Origin: Yoonia sp.
GTDB lineage: Bacteria > Pseudomonadota > Alphaproteobacteria > Rhodobacterales > Rhodobacteraceae
Length of the DNA: 64,000 nucleotides
Direction of reading: 5' to 3'
NCBI RefSeq assembly: GCF_017854565.1
Contig: NZ_JAFMHJ010000002.1
Coordinates: forward strand, 140,780-204,779
The position numbers were made by a program, and so were the translations under genes. Within the stretch, counting starts at the first letter, position 1, and every line of letters starts with the position of its first letter. The notes beneath the pieces are model-generated. The model searched no databases. It was not told the origin of the DNA and saw only the letters and a list, made by a program, of their open reading frames with translations. Below are positions 19,184 to 28,175 of this stretch, piece by piece.

Positions 19184-20250
19184 CAGACTTCTTGATCATC
19201 GGCGGCGGCATTGCAGGCATATCAACCGCCGCGCGGCTGTCGCACTTGGGCAGCGTGACCCTGCTCGAACGCGAAGGCGCGCTTGCCTATCACGCCTCGG
19301 GCCGCTCCGCCGCCTTGTTCGAGGGAAACTACGGCGAACCTGCCACCATCGCGCTGAATGCCGCCAGCCATGACGACCACGTGCAGGCCGACGTCCTTAG
19401 CCCGCGCGGGCTTTTGCTGATCGGCACCGCCGATACCGCAGACGCCTTTACCGCAGACCAAAAGCAAATGCAGCTCGATCCGATCACCCTGCCCGAGGCG
19501 CAGGCGATGATCCCGATCCTTGACGCCAAAGCGATCGACCGCGCCGCCTATCACGCCGATGCATGGGATATCGACACGGACAAGCTGATACAGACCTTCG
19601 CCCGCACGGCCCGCGCAAATGGCGCACAAATCATGACACGGTCCGACGTCACGGCAATCACCCGCACCCGATTCGGCTGGGACGTGACAACAACAAACGC
19701 CACCTATACGGCGAAAACCCTGATCAACGCCGCAGGCGGATGGGTGGATGTCATCGCACAGATGGCCGGGATCGCGCCGCTGGGCTTCACCCCATTGCGC
19801 CGTTCCATGGCCCGCATACCCGCCCCCGGCGGGCACGACGTCAGCCGCTGGCCGATGCTGTTCGGTCCGGGCGAAAACTGGTACGCCAAACCCGATGCAG
19901 GCGCGCTGATCGTGTCGCCCGCCGACGAAGATCCGGTCACACCCCACGACGTCTTTGCCGATGACATGACACTGGCCCAGGGGCTGGCCCGCTATGAGGC
20001 CCATGTGACCGAACCCGTCACCCGGCTGCTGACATCATGGGCCGGCATGCGCACCTTTGCCCCCGACCGCACGCTGGTCCTTGGCCCGGACGCCGCAGAC
20101 GCCCGTTTCATCTGGTGCGCCGGGCAAGGCGGCTATGGCATGCAATCCGCACCCGCCGCGAGCCAGCTTTTGTGCGACATCATCGCCGGACGCCCCTCGC
20201 CCTTGCCCGCCGACATGGTCGCAGCCCTCGCACCTGCGCGCTTCACATGA
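19180..20250 (+). CDS. FAD-dependent amino acid/amine oxidoreductase (DAO family, DauA-like)
   Basis: A 356-residue flavoprotein. The N-terminal FAD-binding fold has GGGIAGISTAARLSHLG and the acidic LLEREGALAYHASGRSAALFE strand; the substrate domain ends in WAGMRTFAPDRTLVLG and the GQGGYGMQSAPAASQ FAD motif. The overall pattern closely follows D-arginine dehydrogenase DauA (for example PLGFTPLRRSMA, WPMLFGPGENWYAKPDAG), which oxidises D-amino acids in the periplasm or cytosol with electrons passed to the respiratory chain. Start GTG 19180 overlaps the upstream stop by 4 nt. The enzyme probably acts on a D-amino acid or amine; the substrate is inferred. Confidence 0.85.
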   Translation: MTDFLIIGGGIAGISTAARLSHLGSVTLLEREGALAYHASGRSAALFEGNYGEPATIALNAASHDDHVQADVLSPRGLLLIGTADTADAFTADQKQMQLDPITLPEAQAMIPILDAKAIDRAAYHADAWDIDTDKLIQTFARTARANGAQIMTRSDVTAITRTRFGWDVTTTNATYTAKTLINAAGGWVDVIAQMAGIAPLGFTPLRRSMARIPAPGGHDVSRWPMLFGPGENWYAKPDAGALIVSPADEDPVTPHDVFADDMTLAQGLARYEAHVTEPVTRLLTSWAGMRTFAPDRTLVLGPDAADARFIWCAGQGGYGMQSAPAASQLLCDIIAGRPSPLPADMVAALAPARFT

Positions 20251-20951
20251 CCGGGCACACCAACGCGCAGGGTCAGCCCATCGGCGCCCCGCTCCCCGAC
20301 TGGACGGGTGCGCGGCCCCCCCAAGGCACGACCCTGCACGGCCAATTCTGCGATCTAACGCCACTTGCAATGGCACATGGTCCCGCTCTTTTCGACGCCT
20401 ACAGCGCAGATACCACCGGCGCGCTCTGGACCTATATGCCCATCGGCCCTTTCCATGACATCACCGGCTTTTCCAATTGGCTGGCTGTCGCAATCGACAG
20501 CCGCGATCCGCTGTTCTTTGCCATCATCGACAAGGCGACGCGCAAACCGACCGGCATCGCCAGCTACCTGCGGATTCAACCCAACTCCGGCGTGATCGAA
20601 GTCGGTTTCATCGCCTTCGCCCCGGCCCTGCAACGCACCCCGGCGGCAACGGAATCCATGTATCTGCTGATGCGCCACGCCTGCGACGATCTGGGATACC
20701 GGCGTTACGAATGGAAATGCGACGCGCTGAATGCCGCCTCGCAACACGCCGCGAGACGGTTGGGTTTCAGCTATGACGGATTATTCCGACAGGCGACAAT
20801 CTACAAAGCACGCAACCGCGACACCGCGTGGTTTTCCGTTCTCGACAAGGACTGGCCCCGCCTCAAAAAAGGCTTCGAGGCATGGCTATCACCCGCTAAC
20901 TTCGACGCGAACGGCCAGCAAAAGCAACGGTTGGACGACCTGCGCCAATAA
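20247..20951 (+). CDS. GNAT-family N-acetyltransferase (RimJ/RimL-like)
   Basis: A 234-residue acetyltransferase. The core shows LTPLAMAHGPALFDAY at the N-terminus, IASYLRIQPNSGVIEVGFIAF in the central sheet, TESMYLLMRHACDDLGYRRYEWKCDALNAAS and SQHAARRLGFSYDGLFRQA at the acetyl-CoA-binding end, as in the PF13302 family. The acceptor may be an N-terminal amino group or a small molecule. ATG 20247 overlaps the FAD oxidoreductase stop (ATGA), making it the third gene of the aldo/keto reductase operon. The hairpin repeat copy 3 lies 38 nt downstream and may act as its terminator. Confidence 0.85.
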   Translation: MTGHTNAQGQPIGAPLPDWTGARPPQGTTLHGQFCDLTPLAMAHGPALFDAYSADTTGALWTYMPIGPFHDITGFSNWLAVAIDSRDPLFFAIIDKATRKPTGIASYLRIQPNSGVIEVGFIAFAPALQRTPAATESMYLLMRHACDDLGYRRYEWKCDALNAASQHAARRLGFSYDGLFRQATIYKARNRDTAWFSVLDKDWPRLKKGFEAWLSPANFDANGQQKQRLDDLRQ

Positions 20952-20989
20952 CGTGCAGTCGCCACACCGCAGCATGTCCGCCGCAAGAC

Positions 20990-21012
20990 CGTAAGGTGGG
21001 TCTTGACCCACC
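20990..21012. repeat. Dispersed intergenic hairpin repeat, copy 3
   Basis: CGTAAGGTGGGTCTTGACCCACC, with stem GGTGGGTC/GACCCACC. It lies between the convergent GNAT and dimethylglycine-dehydrogenase-like genes, where it could terminate either. Confidence 0.75.
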
Positions 21013-23508
21013 CTACACGTCAGCCCTGATCGTGGCATTGGCGGGATCATACGGGCTGTCTTCGACAATCTGCGCGTCCCACAACCGGTCCAGCATCTTG
21101 ACCTGCAACTTGGTCCCCACAACGGCCAGTTCAGGGCGCACATACCCCAGTCCAATTGATTTCTCGAACGCCACCGAATAGCCGCCCGATGTCAGCCGGC
21201 CAACCCGGACACCGTCAAGATCATACAGCGCCTCGCGGCCCCATGGGTCTGCATCTGCGGGCCCATCAATCAGCAGGGTCACACATTTCGACCGGATGCC
21301 TTTGGCCTGCATAGCGGATTTGCCGTGGAAATCCTTTGACAGGTCCACGAAGCGCGGCAAGTCCGCCTCGAGCGGGGTCGCATCACGGCCCAATTCATTG
21401 CCAAACGCCCGATAGCTCTTTTCTTGCCGCAACCAGTTCTGTGCCCGCGCACCCACCAGCTTCATACCATACGGCTCGCCCGCCTTTTCCAGCAGATCAA
21501 ACAGGTAATTCTGCATCTCGATCGGATGATGCAGCTCCCATCCCAGCTCGCCGGTATAGGCCACCCGGATCGCATTCACCGGACACATTCCCAGCTCAAT
21601 CCGCTGGGCGCTCAGCCACGGAAACCGCTTGTTGGACAGCGCCGTCGCGGGGTCTGCGTCCTTGATCACCGCGCACAACACATCCCGCGCCTTGGGTCCG
21701 GCAATCGCAAACACGCCCCATTGCGTGGTGACGTTCTGCACCTCGATCCGGCCGAACTGCGGCTCCATATCTTCGACCGCCTTCCGCAGGAAATCCGCGT
21801 CATACGCGGTCCATGCCCCTGCGCTCACCAGATAATATTCATCCTCGGACAACCGCACGATCGTATATTCCGTGCGCGTCGTGCCATGATCCGTCAGCGC
21901 ATAGGTCAGATTAATCCGCCCCACGCGTGGCAACTTGTTGGTCGTGAACCAATCCAGAAACGCCGTCGCCCCCGGCCCTTTGACAATATGTTTGGTGAAT
22001 GCCGTGGCGTCGATCAGGCCCACGCCCTCGCGGATTGCCTTGGCTTCGGCCACCGCATATTGCCACCAGCCACCCCGGCGGAACGACCGCGCATCGTGAT
22101 CGTTGAACCCCATCGGCGCAAAATAATTTGGCCGCTCCCAGCCGTTCACAAACCCAAACTGCGCGCCCCGTACCGCTTGGCGGTCATACGCCGGTGACGT
22201 GCGCAAAGGCCGACAGGCGGGGCGTTCCTCATCGGGATGGTGCAAGACATAAACATGGTCATAACATTCCTCGTTCTTGCGCGCCGCAAACTCGGTCGTC
22301 ATCCAATCGCCGTAACGCTTGGGGTCAAGCGACGCCATGTCGATCTCGGCCTCACCATCAACCATCAACTGCGCCAGATAATACCCGGTGCCGCCGGCCG
22401 CCGTAATCCCGAACGAAAACCCTTCCGCCAGCCACATATTGCGCAGACCCGGCGCGGGTCCGACCAGCGGGTTACCGTCGGGTGTATAGCAGATCGGCCC
22501 GTTGAAATCATCCTTCAGACCGCTTTCCTCGCACGAAGGTATCCGGTGGATCATCGCCATATACTGATCCTCTATCCGCTCCAGATCGAGCGGGAAAAGA
22601 TCAGCGCGGAAACTGTCCGGCACACCGTATTCAAAGACCGCAGGTGCGCCCTTTTCGTAGACACCCAAAATCCAGCCGCCACGCTCTTCACGCACATACG
22701 ACTGGGCATCGGCATCGCGAACGACCGGGTGTTCGGGGTTGCCTGCGGCGCGGTACTTTACCAGCGCGGGGTCCTGATCCATGACGATAAACTGATGCTC
22801 GACCGGGATCGCGGGTATCTTGATGCCCAGCTTCTTGGCCGTGGTCTGGGCGTGGTTGCCGCTGGCCGTCACCACATGTTCTGCGGTGATCACGACCTGT
22901 TCGTCGGACGGCACAAGGTTGCCGCCTTTCTCGACCATCTTGGTGCAGGTCACCTCCCATGAGGTGCCAGTCCAGTGAAACGCATCCGCCTGCCACTTCC
23001 GCTCGATCGCGACGCCGCGCTGACGCGCACCTTTGGCCATCGCTTGGGTGACATCGGCGGGGTTAATATACCCGTCGGTATTGTGATAAAGTGCGCCCTT
23101 CAAATCCTCTGTGCGGATCAGCGGCCATTTGGCCTTGATCTCATCGGGGGTCATCCAGACATATGGCACCTCGCAGGTCTCGGCGGTCGAGGCATAAAGC
23201 ATATACTCGTCCATCCGCGCCTGCGTCTGGGCCATGCGCAGGTTGCCAACCACGGCAAACCCCGCGTTCAAACCGGTTTCGGCCTCAAGAGATTTGTAGA
23301 ACTCGACCGAGTATTTGTGGATGTGCGTCGTCGCAAACGACATATTGAACAACGGCAGCAGCCCCGCCGCATGCCATGTCGATCCCGATGTCAGCTCATC
23401 TCGCTCCAACAGCATCACATCATCCCACCCCGCGCGGGCCAGATGATAGGCGATCGACGTGCCAACAGCACCGCCGCCCACAACCAATGCTTTGACTTGC
23501 GTTTTCAT
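21013..23508 (-). CDS. Dimethylglycine/sarcosine dehydrogenase-like two-domain flavoenzyme (DAO + GcvT)
   Basis: An 831-residue enzyme with an N-terminal FAD-binding DAO domain (VGGGAVGTSIAYHLARAGW, LLERDELTSGSTWHAAG with the covalent-FAD-type His), a middle FAO_M domain near residues 380-440 and a C-terminal tetrahydrofolate-binding GcvT domain plus GcvT_C tail (IDATAFTKHIVKGPG, AYTGELGWELHHP). This is the architecture of dimethylglycine and sarcosine dehydrogenases, which oxidatively demethylate N-methylglycines and pass the one-carbon unit to folate. Roseobacters use such enzymes in glycine-betaine and choline catabolism. ATG 23508 is preferred as the conserved start with AAGGGAG upstream. 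Which N-methyl amine is used is not decidable here. Confidence 0.88.
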   Translation of the reverse strand: MKTQVKALVVGGGAVGTSIAYHLARAGWDDVMLLERDELTSGSTWHAAGLLPLFNMSFATTHIHKYSVEFYKSLEAETGLNAGFAVVGNLRMAQTQARMDEYMLYASTAETCEVPYVWMTPDEIKAKWPLIRTEDLKGALYHNTDGYINPADVTQAMAKGARQRGVAIERKWQADAFHWTGTSWEVTCTKMVEKGGNLVPSDEQVVITAEHVVTASGNHAQTTAKKLGIKIPAIPVEHQFIVMDQDPALVKYRAAGNPEHPVVRDADAQSYVREERGGWILGVYEKGAPAVFEYGVPDSFRADLFPLDLERIEDQYMAMIHRIPSCEESGLKDDFNGPICYTPDGNPLVGPAPGLRNMWLAEGFSFGITAAGGTGYYLAQLMVDGEAEIDMASLDPKRYGDWMTTEFAARKNEECYDHVYVLHHPDEERPACRPLRTSPAYDRQAVRGAQFGFVNGWERPNYFAPMGFNDHDARSFRRGGWWQYAVAEAKAIREGVGLIDATAFTKHIVKGPGATAFLDWFTTNKLPRVGRINLTYALTDHGTTRTEYTIVRLSEDEYYLVSAGAWTAYDADFLRKAVEDMEPQFGRIEVQNVTTQWGVFAIAGPKARDVLCAVIKDADPATALSNKRFPWLSAQRIELGMCPVNAIRVAYTGELGWELHHPIEMQNYLFDLLEKAGEPYGMKLVGARAQNWLRQEKSYRAFGNELGRDATPLEADLPRFVDLSKDFHGKSAMQAKGIRSKCVTLLIDGPADADPWGREALYDLDGVRVGRLTSGGYSVAFEKSIGLGYVRPELAVVGTKLQVKMLDRLWDAQIVEDSPYDPANATIRADV

Positions 23509-23660
23509 ATAGGCGACTCCCTTGGCATACCTTCGGCACAATCTGCGCCAAACGGCGCGCCAACGAAAGAACCAGCCGACATCTCAGCGCACGATTGCGA
23601 CAGCGCGCAACAGATCAGCACCGTACGACCGGGTCTTGCCCCATCAGGCCCGCCAAGAAC

Positions 23661-24890
23661 TCAGTCGCTACCGACCACGCAACGGCGCACACCGGCTTGC
23701 AGCGTGCAACCGCCGGTCCCAATCCGGTTTTGGCCGTTTGGCGTGACGACAGGCGTTGTGGCGGCCTCGGCCTCCGGCACCTGCCCCGGCCCCTCGGGCG
23801 ACGTTTCCGGCAATCGCTGTACCAGCGCCATCACCTCGGGCGCGATGTCGTATCCATTGCTCAGATAGTCCGCCAGACTGGCCTGCGACGTGCCCGCCTT
23901 GGCAATCTCGGACAGCACATAATATTCGTAATTGTTCCAGCTCCGCCCACTCTTGCTTAATACCGTCGCATAATACCGTGCAAAGTTTTCGGGTCCCCCG
24001 CCATCAAGCAGTTGCAGCACCTCAAGCAAGATCCCATCCAGCTTGGGATAAACGACCTGCAGATCGGCCATCGTCACGATATCCCCGGCGCGGATCAGGC
24101 CAAGAATATCCGCATTCAGCGTATCGAACGACGCGGTCTCTAACATACGATGCGCCCGGTAGGGCGCGCTCGGCGGTGGCGGCACGTCGGAAAGCGGTTG
24201 CTGGCGCGCCGCGACAAACCCCGCCTGAGGCGTGATCGCATCGCTTGGCGTCGGCAGCTTTTCATTCAGCGCCGCAATATCCAGACCGCCAATCACAGCG
24301 GCAATTGCGGCATCACTGCTATTGGTCAGCACGGCGACTTCAATCGTCTCTGCAACCTTGGGATCACCAATGCTTGCCGTGATGTGGCGGTAATCCACCG
24401 GAACCGGCAACGGCTGCCCCATCACCGCTGACACCTGCGGCATGATCACAAATGACACGCCATCAACCGCCCCAAGAACCGTGCCCAACGCCTCTTGCTC
24501 CGTCACCTCTTCAATCCCCATACGCTGCTTCAACGACAGCCGCTGTTTGATCAGGGGTGCCACCCGCATCCGCAACACGATCCGTTCGTCACCGCGCGCA
24601 AACGCATGGACGACGCCATCGTCATCACCCGCAACAGCGCTTTCAAATGCCAGCAAAATGTCATTCGTGGTGCTGCCACCAACGGCTGATGGCATCAGGA
24701 CAGTGCCGGTGATCACCTCGCCCTGAGCGGTGTCATATGGCTGTGCGGCCCATCCGGCGGGTGCCGCAACGGGAACCGATGCGATGCTTTGCGATGCCAT
24801 GTAATCATCCAGCCCCAGCTTGAAAAGATACAGCCCAGCCGCGGCCAAAATGACAATGAAAACACCCAGTACCGGAAGCAATATCCGCAT
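23661..24890 (-). CDS. Membrane-anchored hypothetical protein, 409 aa
   Basis: An N-terminal transmembrane anchor (residues 4-24, LLPVLGVFIVILAAAGLYLF) precedes a long mostly extracytoplasmic part. Two regions are distinguishable: an N-terminal one with QPYDTAQGEVITGTVL and VPVPVDYRHITASIGDP, and a C-terminal helical one (LIRAGDIVTMADLQVVYPKLDGILLEVLQLL). A Pro-rich linker (near residue 240) lies between and the extreme C-terminus has two cysteines (GGCTLQAGVRRC). I recognise no family. It lies between genes for a glyoxylate reductase-like enzyme and the dimethylglycine-dehydrogenase-like enzyme on the same strand but with 58- and 152-nt gaps, so co-transcription is uncertain. Confidence 0.7.
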   Translation of the reverse strand: MRILLPVLGVFIVILAAAGLYLFKLGLDDYMASQSIASVPVAAPAGWAAQPYDTAQGEVITGTVLMPSAVGGSTTNDILLAFESAVAGDDDGVVHAFARGDERIVLRMRVAPLIKQRLSLKQRMGIEEVTEQEALGTVLGAVDGVSFVIMPQVSAVMGQPLPVPVDYRHITASIGDPKVAETIEVAVLTNSSDAAIAAVIGGLDIAALNEKLPTPSDAITPQAGFVAARQQPLSDVPPPPSAPYRAHRMLETASFDTLNADILGLIRAGDIVTMADLQVVYPKLDGILLEVLQLLDGGGPENFARYYATVLSKSGRSWNNYEYYVLSEIAKAGTSQASLADYLSNGYDIAPEVMALVQRLPETSPEGPGQVPEAEAATTPVVTPNGQNRIGTGGCTLQAGVRRCVVGSD

Positions 24891-24948
24891 TTAGACTACC
24901 CTTTGCACCGCGCTGCCTGCGCATCAATAAAATACAGTCGCTGCCGTA

Positions 24949-25935
24949 TTACAGCATACTTGGGACAACGAGATCAGGCGGTCTGTGACCATCGGCAAAG
25001 GTCTTGATGTTCACAATCACCTTCTCGCCCATCTCGATCCGGCCTTCGATGGTGGCCGATCCCATATGCGGCAGCAGAATCGCATTGGGCAGTTCTTTCA
25101 GACGCGGGTTAATTTCATGACCACGCTCGAACACGTCCAGACCGGCACCCGCGATCTCACCCGCGCGCAGCATCCGGGTCAGGGCATTTTCGTCGATCAC
25201 CTCGCCGCGCGATGTGTTCACGATCACCGCCGTCGGCTTCATCAATTTCAACCGGCGCGCGTTCATCAGATGAAACGTCGATGGCGTATGTGGACAGTTG
25301 ATCGACAAGATATCCATCCGGGCGACCATCTGATCAAGACTTTCCCAATAGGTCGCGTCCAGCGCGTCTTCCACTTCGGGGCGCAGACGCTTGCGGTTAT
25401 GGTAATGCACCTGCATCCCGAATGCGGCAGCACGTTTCGCAACGGCCTGCCCAATCCGCCCCATTCCCAGAATACCCAAACGGCGGCCCGCGATCCGGCC
25501 CCCCAGCATCGCCGTGGGCGACCATCCGGCCCAATTATCCGACTGTGCCAACAGCATCCCCTCGGCCATTCGCCGGGTCACGGCCAGTATCAACGCCAAG
25601 ACCATATCGGCGGTATCGTCTGTCACAACGCCGGGCGTGTTGGACACGTGGATGCCCCGCTGGCGCGCGGTGGCGACGTCGATATTGTCCACACCGGCGC
25701 CATAGTTCGCGATCAGCTTCAGCCTGTCACCGGCGCGCCCCAACAGCTTGGCGTCGATCTGATCGGTAATCGTAGACACCACAACATCCGCGTTCTGCAT
25801 CGCCGCGACCAGCTCATCAGCTGTCATCGGCGCATCATTCTCGCGCAAGGTGACGTCGAACAGCTCTTTCATCCGGGTTTCGACCACCTCGGGCAACCGT
25901 CGCGTAACGACAACACTTAAATGCTTACCCGGCAT
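24949..25935 (-). CDS. D-2-hydroxyacid dehydrogenase, glyoxylate/hydroxypyruvate reductase type
   Basis: A 328-residue NAD(P)-dependent D-isomer-specific 2-hydroxyacid dehydrogenase. It has the Rossmann motif GILGMGRIGQAVAKRAAAFGM near residue 160, the substrate-binding SRGEVIDENAL with catalytic Arg, the Glu-containing GLDVFERGHEINP and the catalytic His in ILLPHMGSAT near 280. The NR residues after the second beta-strand (HYHNRKRLRPE) suggest NADP use. Likely role: reduction of glyoxylate or hydroxypyruvate. ATG 25935 with GGGAGAG upstream is chosen over a longer frame. Divergent to the SH3 gene. Confidence 0.88.
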   Translation of the reverse strand: MPGKHLSVVVTRRLPEVVETRMKELFDVTLRENDAPMTADELVAAMQNADVVVSTITDQIDAKLLGRAGDRLKLIANYGAGVDNIDVATARQRGIHVSNTPGVVTDDTADMVLALILAVTRRMAEGMLLAQSDNWAGWSPTAMLGGRIAGRRLGILGMGRIGQAVAKRAAAFGMQVHYHNRKRLRPEVEDALDATYWESLDQMVARMDILSINCPHTPSTFHLMNARRLKLMKPTAVIVNTSRGEVIDENALTRMLRAGEIAGAGLDVFERGHEINPRLKELPNAILLPHMGSATIEGRIEMGEKVIVNIKTFADGHRPPDLVVPSML

Positions 25936-26042
25936 GTGGCTCTCTCCCTGGGTTTTCAAATCATCCCTGCCGTGTCAGGTTGCGCCAAAGGGACGCGCAG
26001 CACAAGAACCGCGCGCCAGATTATGGCAGTTAAGGGCAGACA

Positions 26043-26573
26043 ATGATTGCATGGGTGCATTGGTTCCGTGTTGTGCAAATGGGAATTTGCGCGCTTCTTG
26101 TCTGCGCAAGCATGGCGCAGGCGCAAACCACCAGTCAGGCCCCAACCCTTGGGCCGGAAACCAACCTGCCGCTGCCACGCTACGTGTCGTTGAAAGCGGG
26201 CGAATCCAATGTGCGGCGCGGGCCATCGCTGTCGCACCGGATCGACTGGGTTTTCACCCGGCGCAATATGCCGCTGCAGGTTGTCGCCGAATACGGGCAC
26301 TGGCGCCGGGTCATCGACCGTGACGGCCAGGGGGGCTGGGTCCACTACTCAATGCTGTCGGGGGCGCGCACCGTGCTGATCGACGGGCAAACCACACCGC
26401 TGCGCGCACGGCCTGACGATACATCGCTGGAAAACGCGATACTGGAACCGGGCGTCATTGCACGCCTTGGCGAATGTACCGCCGACTGGTGCCAGTTGAC
26501 TGCGGGCGGCTACCGGGGCTGGGCGCCAAAGGCGGTTCTTTGGGGCGTCAACCCTGCGGAAATCCGGGATTAG
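26043..26573 (+). CDS. Secreted SH3-domain protein
   Basis: A 176-residue exported protein: signal peptide (residues 1-27, ending ASMAQAQ) followed by two SH3_3/SH3b repeats. The first contains ESNVRRGPSLSHRIDWVF and QVVAEYGHWRRVIDRDGQGGWVHYSMLSG, and the second LRARPDDTSLENAILEPGVIARLGECTADWCQLTAGGYRGWAPKAVLWG. Such SH3 pairs bind cell-wall peptides. The two Cys in the second repeat may form a disulphide. ATG 26043 is preceded by AAGGGCAG. The gene overlaps the Anbu gene end by 4 nt in convergent orientation. Confidence 0.85.
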   Translation: MIAWVHWFRVVQMGICALLVCASMAQAQTTSQAPTLGPETNLPLPRYVSLKAGESNVRRGPSLSHRIDWVFTRRNMPLQVVAEYGHWRRVIDRDGQGGWVHYSMLSGARTVLIDGQTTPLRARPDDTSLENAILEPGVIARLGECTADWCQLTAGGYRGWAPKAVLWGVNPAEIRD

Positions 26574-27301
26574 AACGTAAACGCAGGCAACTGATCAAAC
26601 GCGGCATTCAGCGCCTCGCCCCAGCCGTTTGACACCGCGTTATAATAGTCGTTGTCAGGCGCAATCCGGCCCACATGGCCCGGCGTGAACGTATCGGTGT
26701 CATACGTCATGTAATCCAGCGGCAGCCCCACCGACAGGTTCGACTTGATCGTCGAATCAAAGCTGACCATCAACAGCTTCAGCGCGGCTTCAAACTGCAT
26801 GTCCCGATGATAGGCGCGGACCAAAATCGGCTTGCCGTATTTCGCCTCGCCAATCTGGAAAAACGGGTTGTCGTCCGACGCTTCGATGAAATTCCCCTCC
26901 GGGTAGATCATGAACAGACGCGGCGGGGCACCCTTGATCTGACCGCCCAAAATGATCGTCGCACCAAAGGCAGAATCAGCGGTCTGGCCCGTCGTCGCAT
27001 TGGCCTGAATGACTTCCTTGAGGGTCGTGCCGACCTCGCGTGCGATCTGAAACATCGACGGCGCCTCAAGGATGGACGGGCTGCGATCCTGCGGGGCCTT
27101 GGCGCGTTCATCCAGCAAACTGATCACCGATTGCGTCGTCGCCAGATTGCCCGCCGTCATCAACGTGATCACACGTTCACCCGGCACGTCCCAACTGTGC
27201 AGCTTTTTCGCAACCGAGATGTTATCGACACCGGCACTCGTCCGGGTATCCGCCATAAAGATCAGCCCACGATCCAGCAGCATCCCAACGCAATAGGTCA
27301 T
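26570..27301 (-). CDS. Anbu, proteasome-type N-terminal-threonine hydrolase
   Basis: A 243-residue member of the Ntn-hydrolase (proteasome beta / HslV) fold, family Anbu (ancestral beta subunit). After removal of Met, Thr2 (MTYCVGM) would be the nucleophile. Asp18 (ADTRTSAG) and Lys33 (VAKKLH) follow at the distances of the proteasome active-site triad. TAGNLATTQ and GATIILGGQ correspond to the central sheet. Anbu forms open helical rings instead of closed ones and its substrates are unknown. Last gene of a minus-strand cluster with transglutaminase-like, alpha-E and ATP-grasp genes, the classical Anbu neighbourhood, 69 nt after the transglutaminase gene. Confidence 0.93.
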   Translation of the reverse strand: MTYCVGMLLDRGLIFMADTRTSAGVDNISVAKKLHSWDVPGERVITLMTAGNLATTQSVISLLDERAKAPQDRSPSILEAPSMFQIAREVGTTLKEVIQANATTGQTADSAFGATIILGGQIKGAPPRLFMIYPEGNFIEASDDNPFFQIGEAKYGKPILVRAYHRDMQFEAALKLLMVSFDSTIKSNLSVGLPLDYMTYDTDTFTPGHVGRIAPDNDYYNAVSNGWGEALNAAFDQLPAFTF

Positions 27302-27370
27302 TTGTCACACCGTCCCGATATATGCAGCGCGACCCCGTACAAGAGCCGTTTCAAGCAACATATCATGTAC

Positions 27371-28171
27371 CTATTGCTGCTGCACCTGCAAGGACACATT
27401 CATGCTTTCCGCCCCCTTGCCAAACCGCATCCCCGAAATCGGGGCTGCGCCGCGGTAATCAAGGGCCGTCGCGACCCGGACATAGCGGGCGTCGGGTGAA
27501 ATACCGTTGGACACGTCAAACCCCACCCAGCCAAGTCCGGGGACATGCGCCTCGGCCCAGGCATGGCTGGCATCCTGCATCACGCGGTCGTCCATCATCA
27601 GATACCCCGACACGTAACGCGCCGGGAAACCCATCTGCCGGGCGGCACTGATAAAGATATGCGCGTGATCCTGACACACGGCATGGCCTGCGGCAATTGC
27701 CTGCTCGACCGTCAGATCGGACGCCGCCTGATCCGTCGAATAGGGCACCATCGCCAGAATATGGGCGGACAGGGCGTGCAGCGTGGCAAGATCGGTTTCT
27801 CCCCGCGTCAGTCCGGCAACCAACGCCTTGATGCCATCGCCGGCCTGGGTCAGCGCGGTACTGCGCTCGTACAGCCACAGCGGCACAAAACCCTTTTGAC
27901 GCCCAACCACCCCGTGATTATCCGTCACCTCGACCTCGCCCGAACAGGTGATGCTGATCTCGGTCTGGCCGGGATCAAAACTGACCAGATCGACAGTATT
28001 GGCGTGCTCATCCTCGTAACACACCTCAAGCTTGCCACCCGCGACCGCGATGTCCCAATGCAACACCTCCTGCCCCTCGCGCGATTTGGGACGCAACCGC
28101 AGTTGCTGCAAACCGTAGGGGACAGGGCTGTCATAATGATACGTGGTCTGGTGGTGGATTTTCAGGCGCAT
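27371..28171 (-). CDS. Transglutaminase-like cysteine protease of the Anbu locus
   Basis: A 266-residue transglutaminase-fold protein. An N-terminal beta-sandwich module (MRLKIHHQTTYHYDSPV, residues 1-100) precedes the catalytic domain, where Cys166 (GHAVCQDHAH), His203 (ASHAWAEAHV) and Asp219 (VGFDVSNG) form the triad. Members of this group act as amidohydrolases or as acyl-transfer enzymes on peptides. Cytosolic: no signal or anchor. Four nt separate it from the alpha-E stop. Role in the Anbu system is inferred from gene neighbourhood only. Confidence 0.92.
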   Translation of the reverse strand: MRLKIHHQTTYHYDSPVPYGLQQLRLRPKSREGQEVLHWDIAVAGGKLEVCYEDEHANTVDLVSFDPGQTEISITCSGEVEVTDNHGVVGRQKGFVPLWLYERSTALTQAGDGIKALVAGLTRGETDLATLHALSAHILAMVPYSTDQAASDLTVEQAIAAGHAVCQDHAHIFISAARQMGFPARYVSGYLMMDDRVMQDASHAWAEAHVPGLGWVGFDVSNGISPDARYVRVATALDYRGAAPISGMRFGKGAESMNVSLQVQQQ

Positions 28172-28175
28172 GGGC

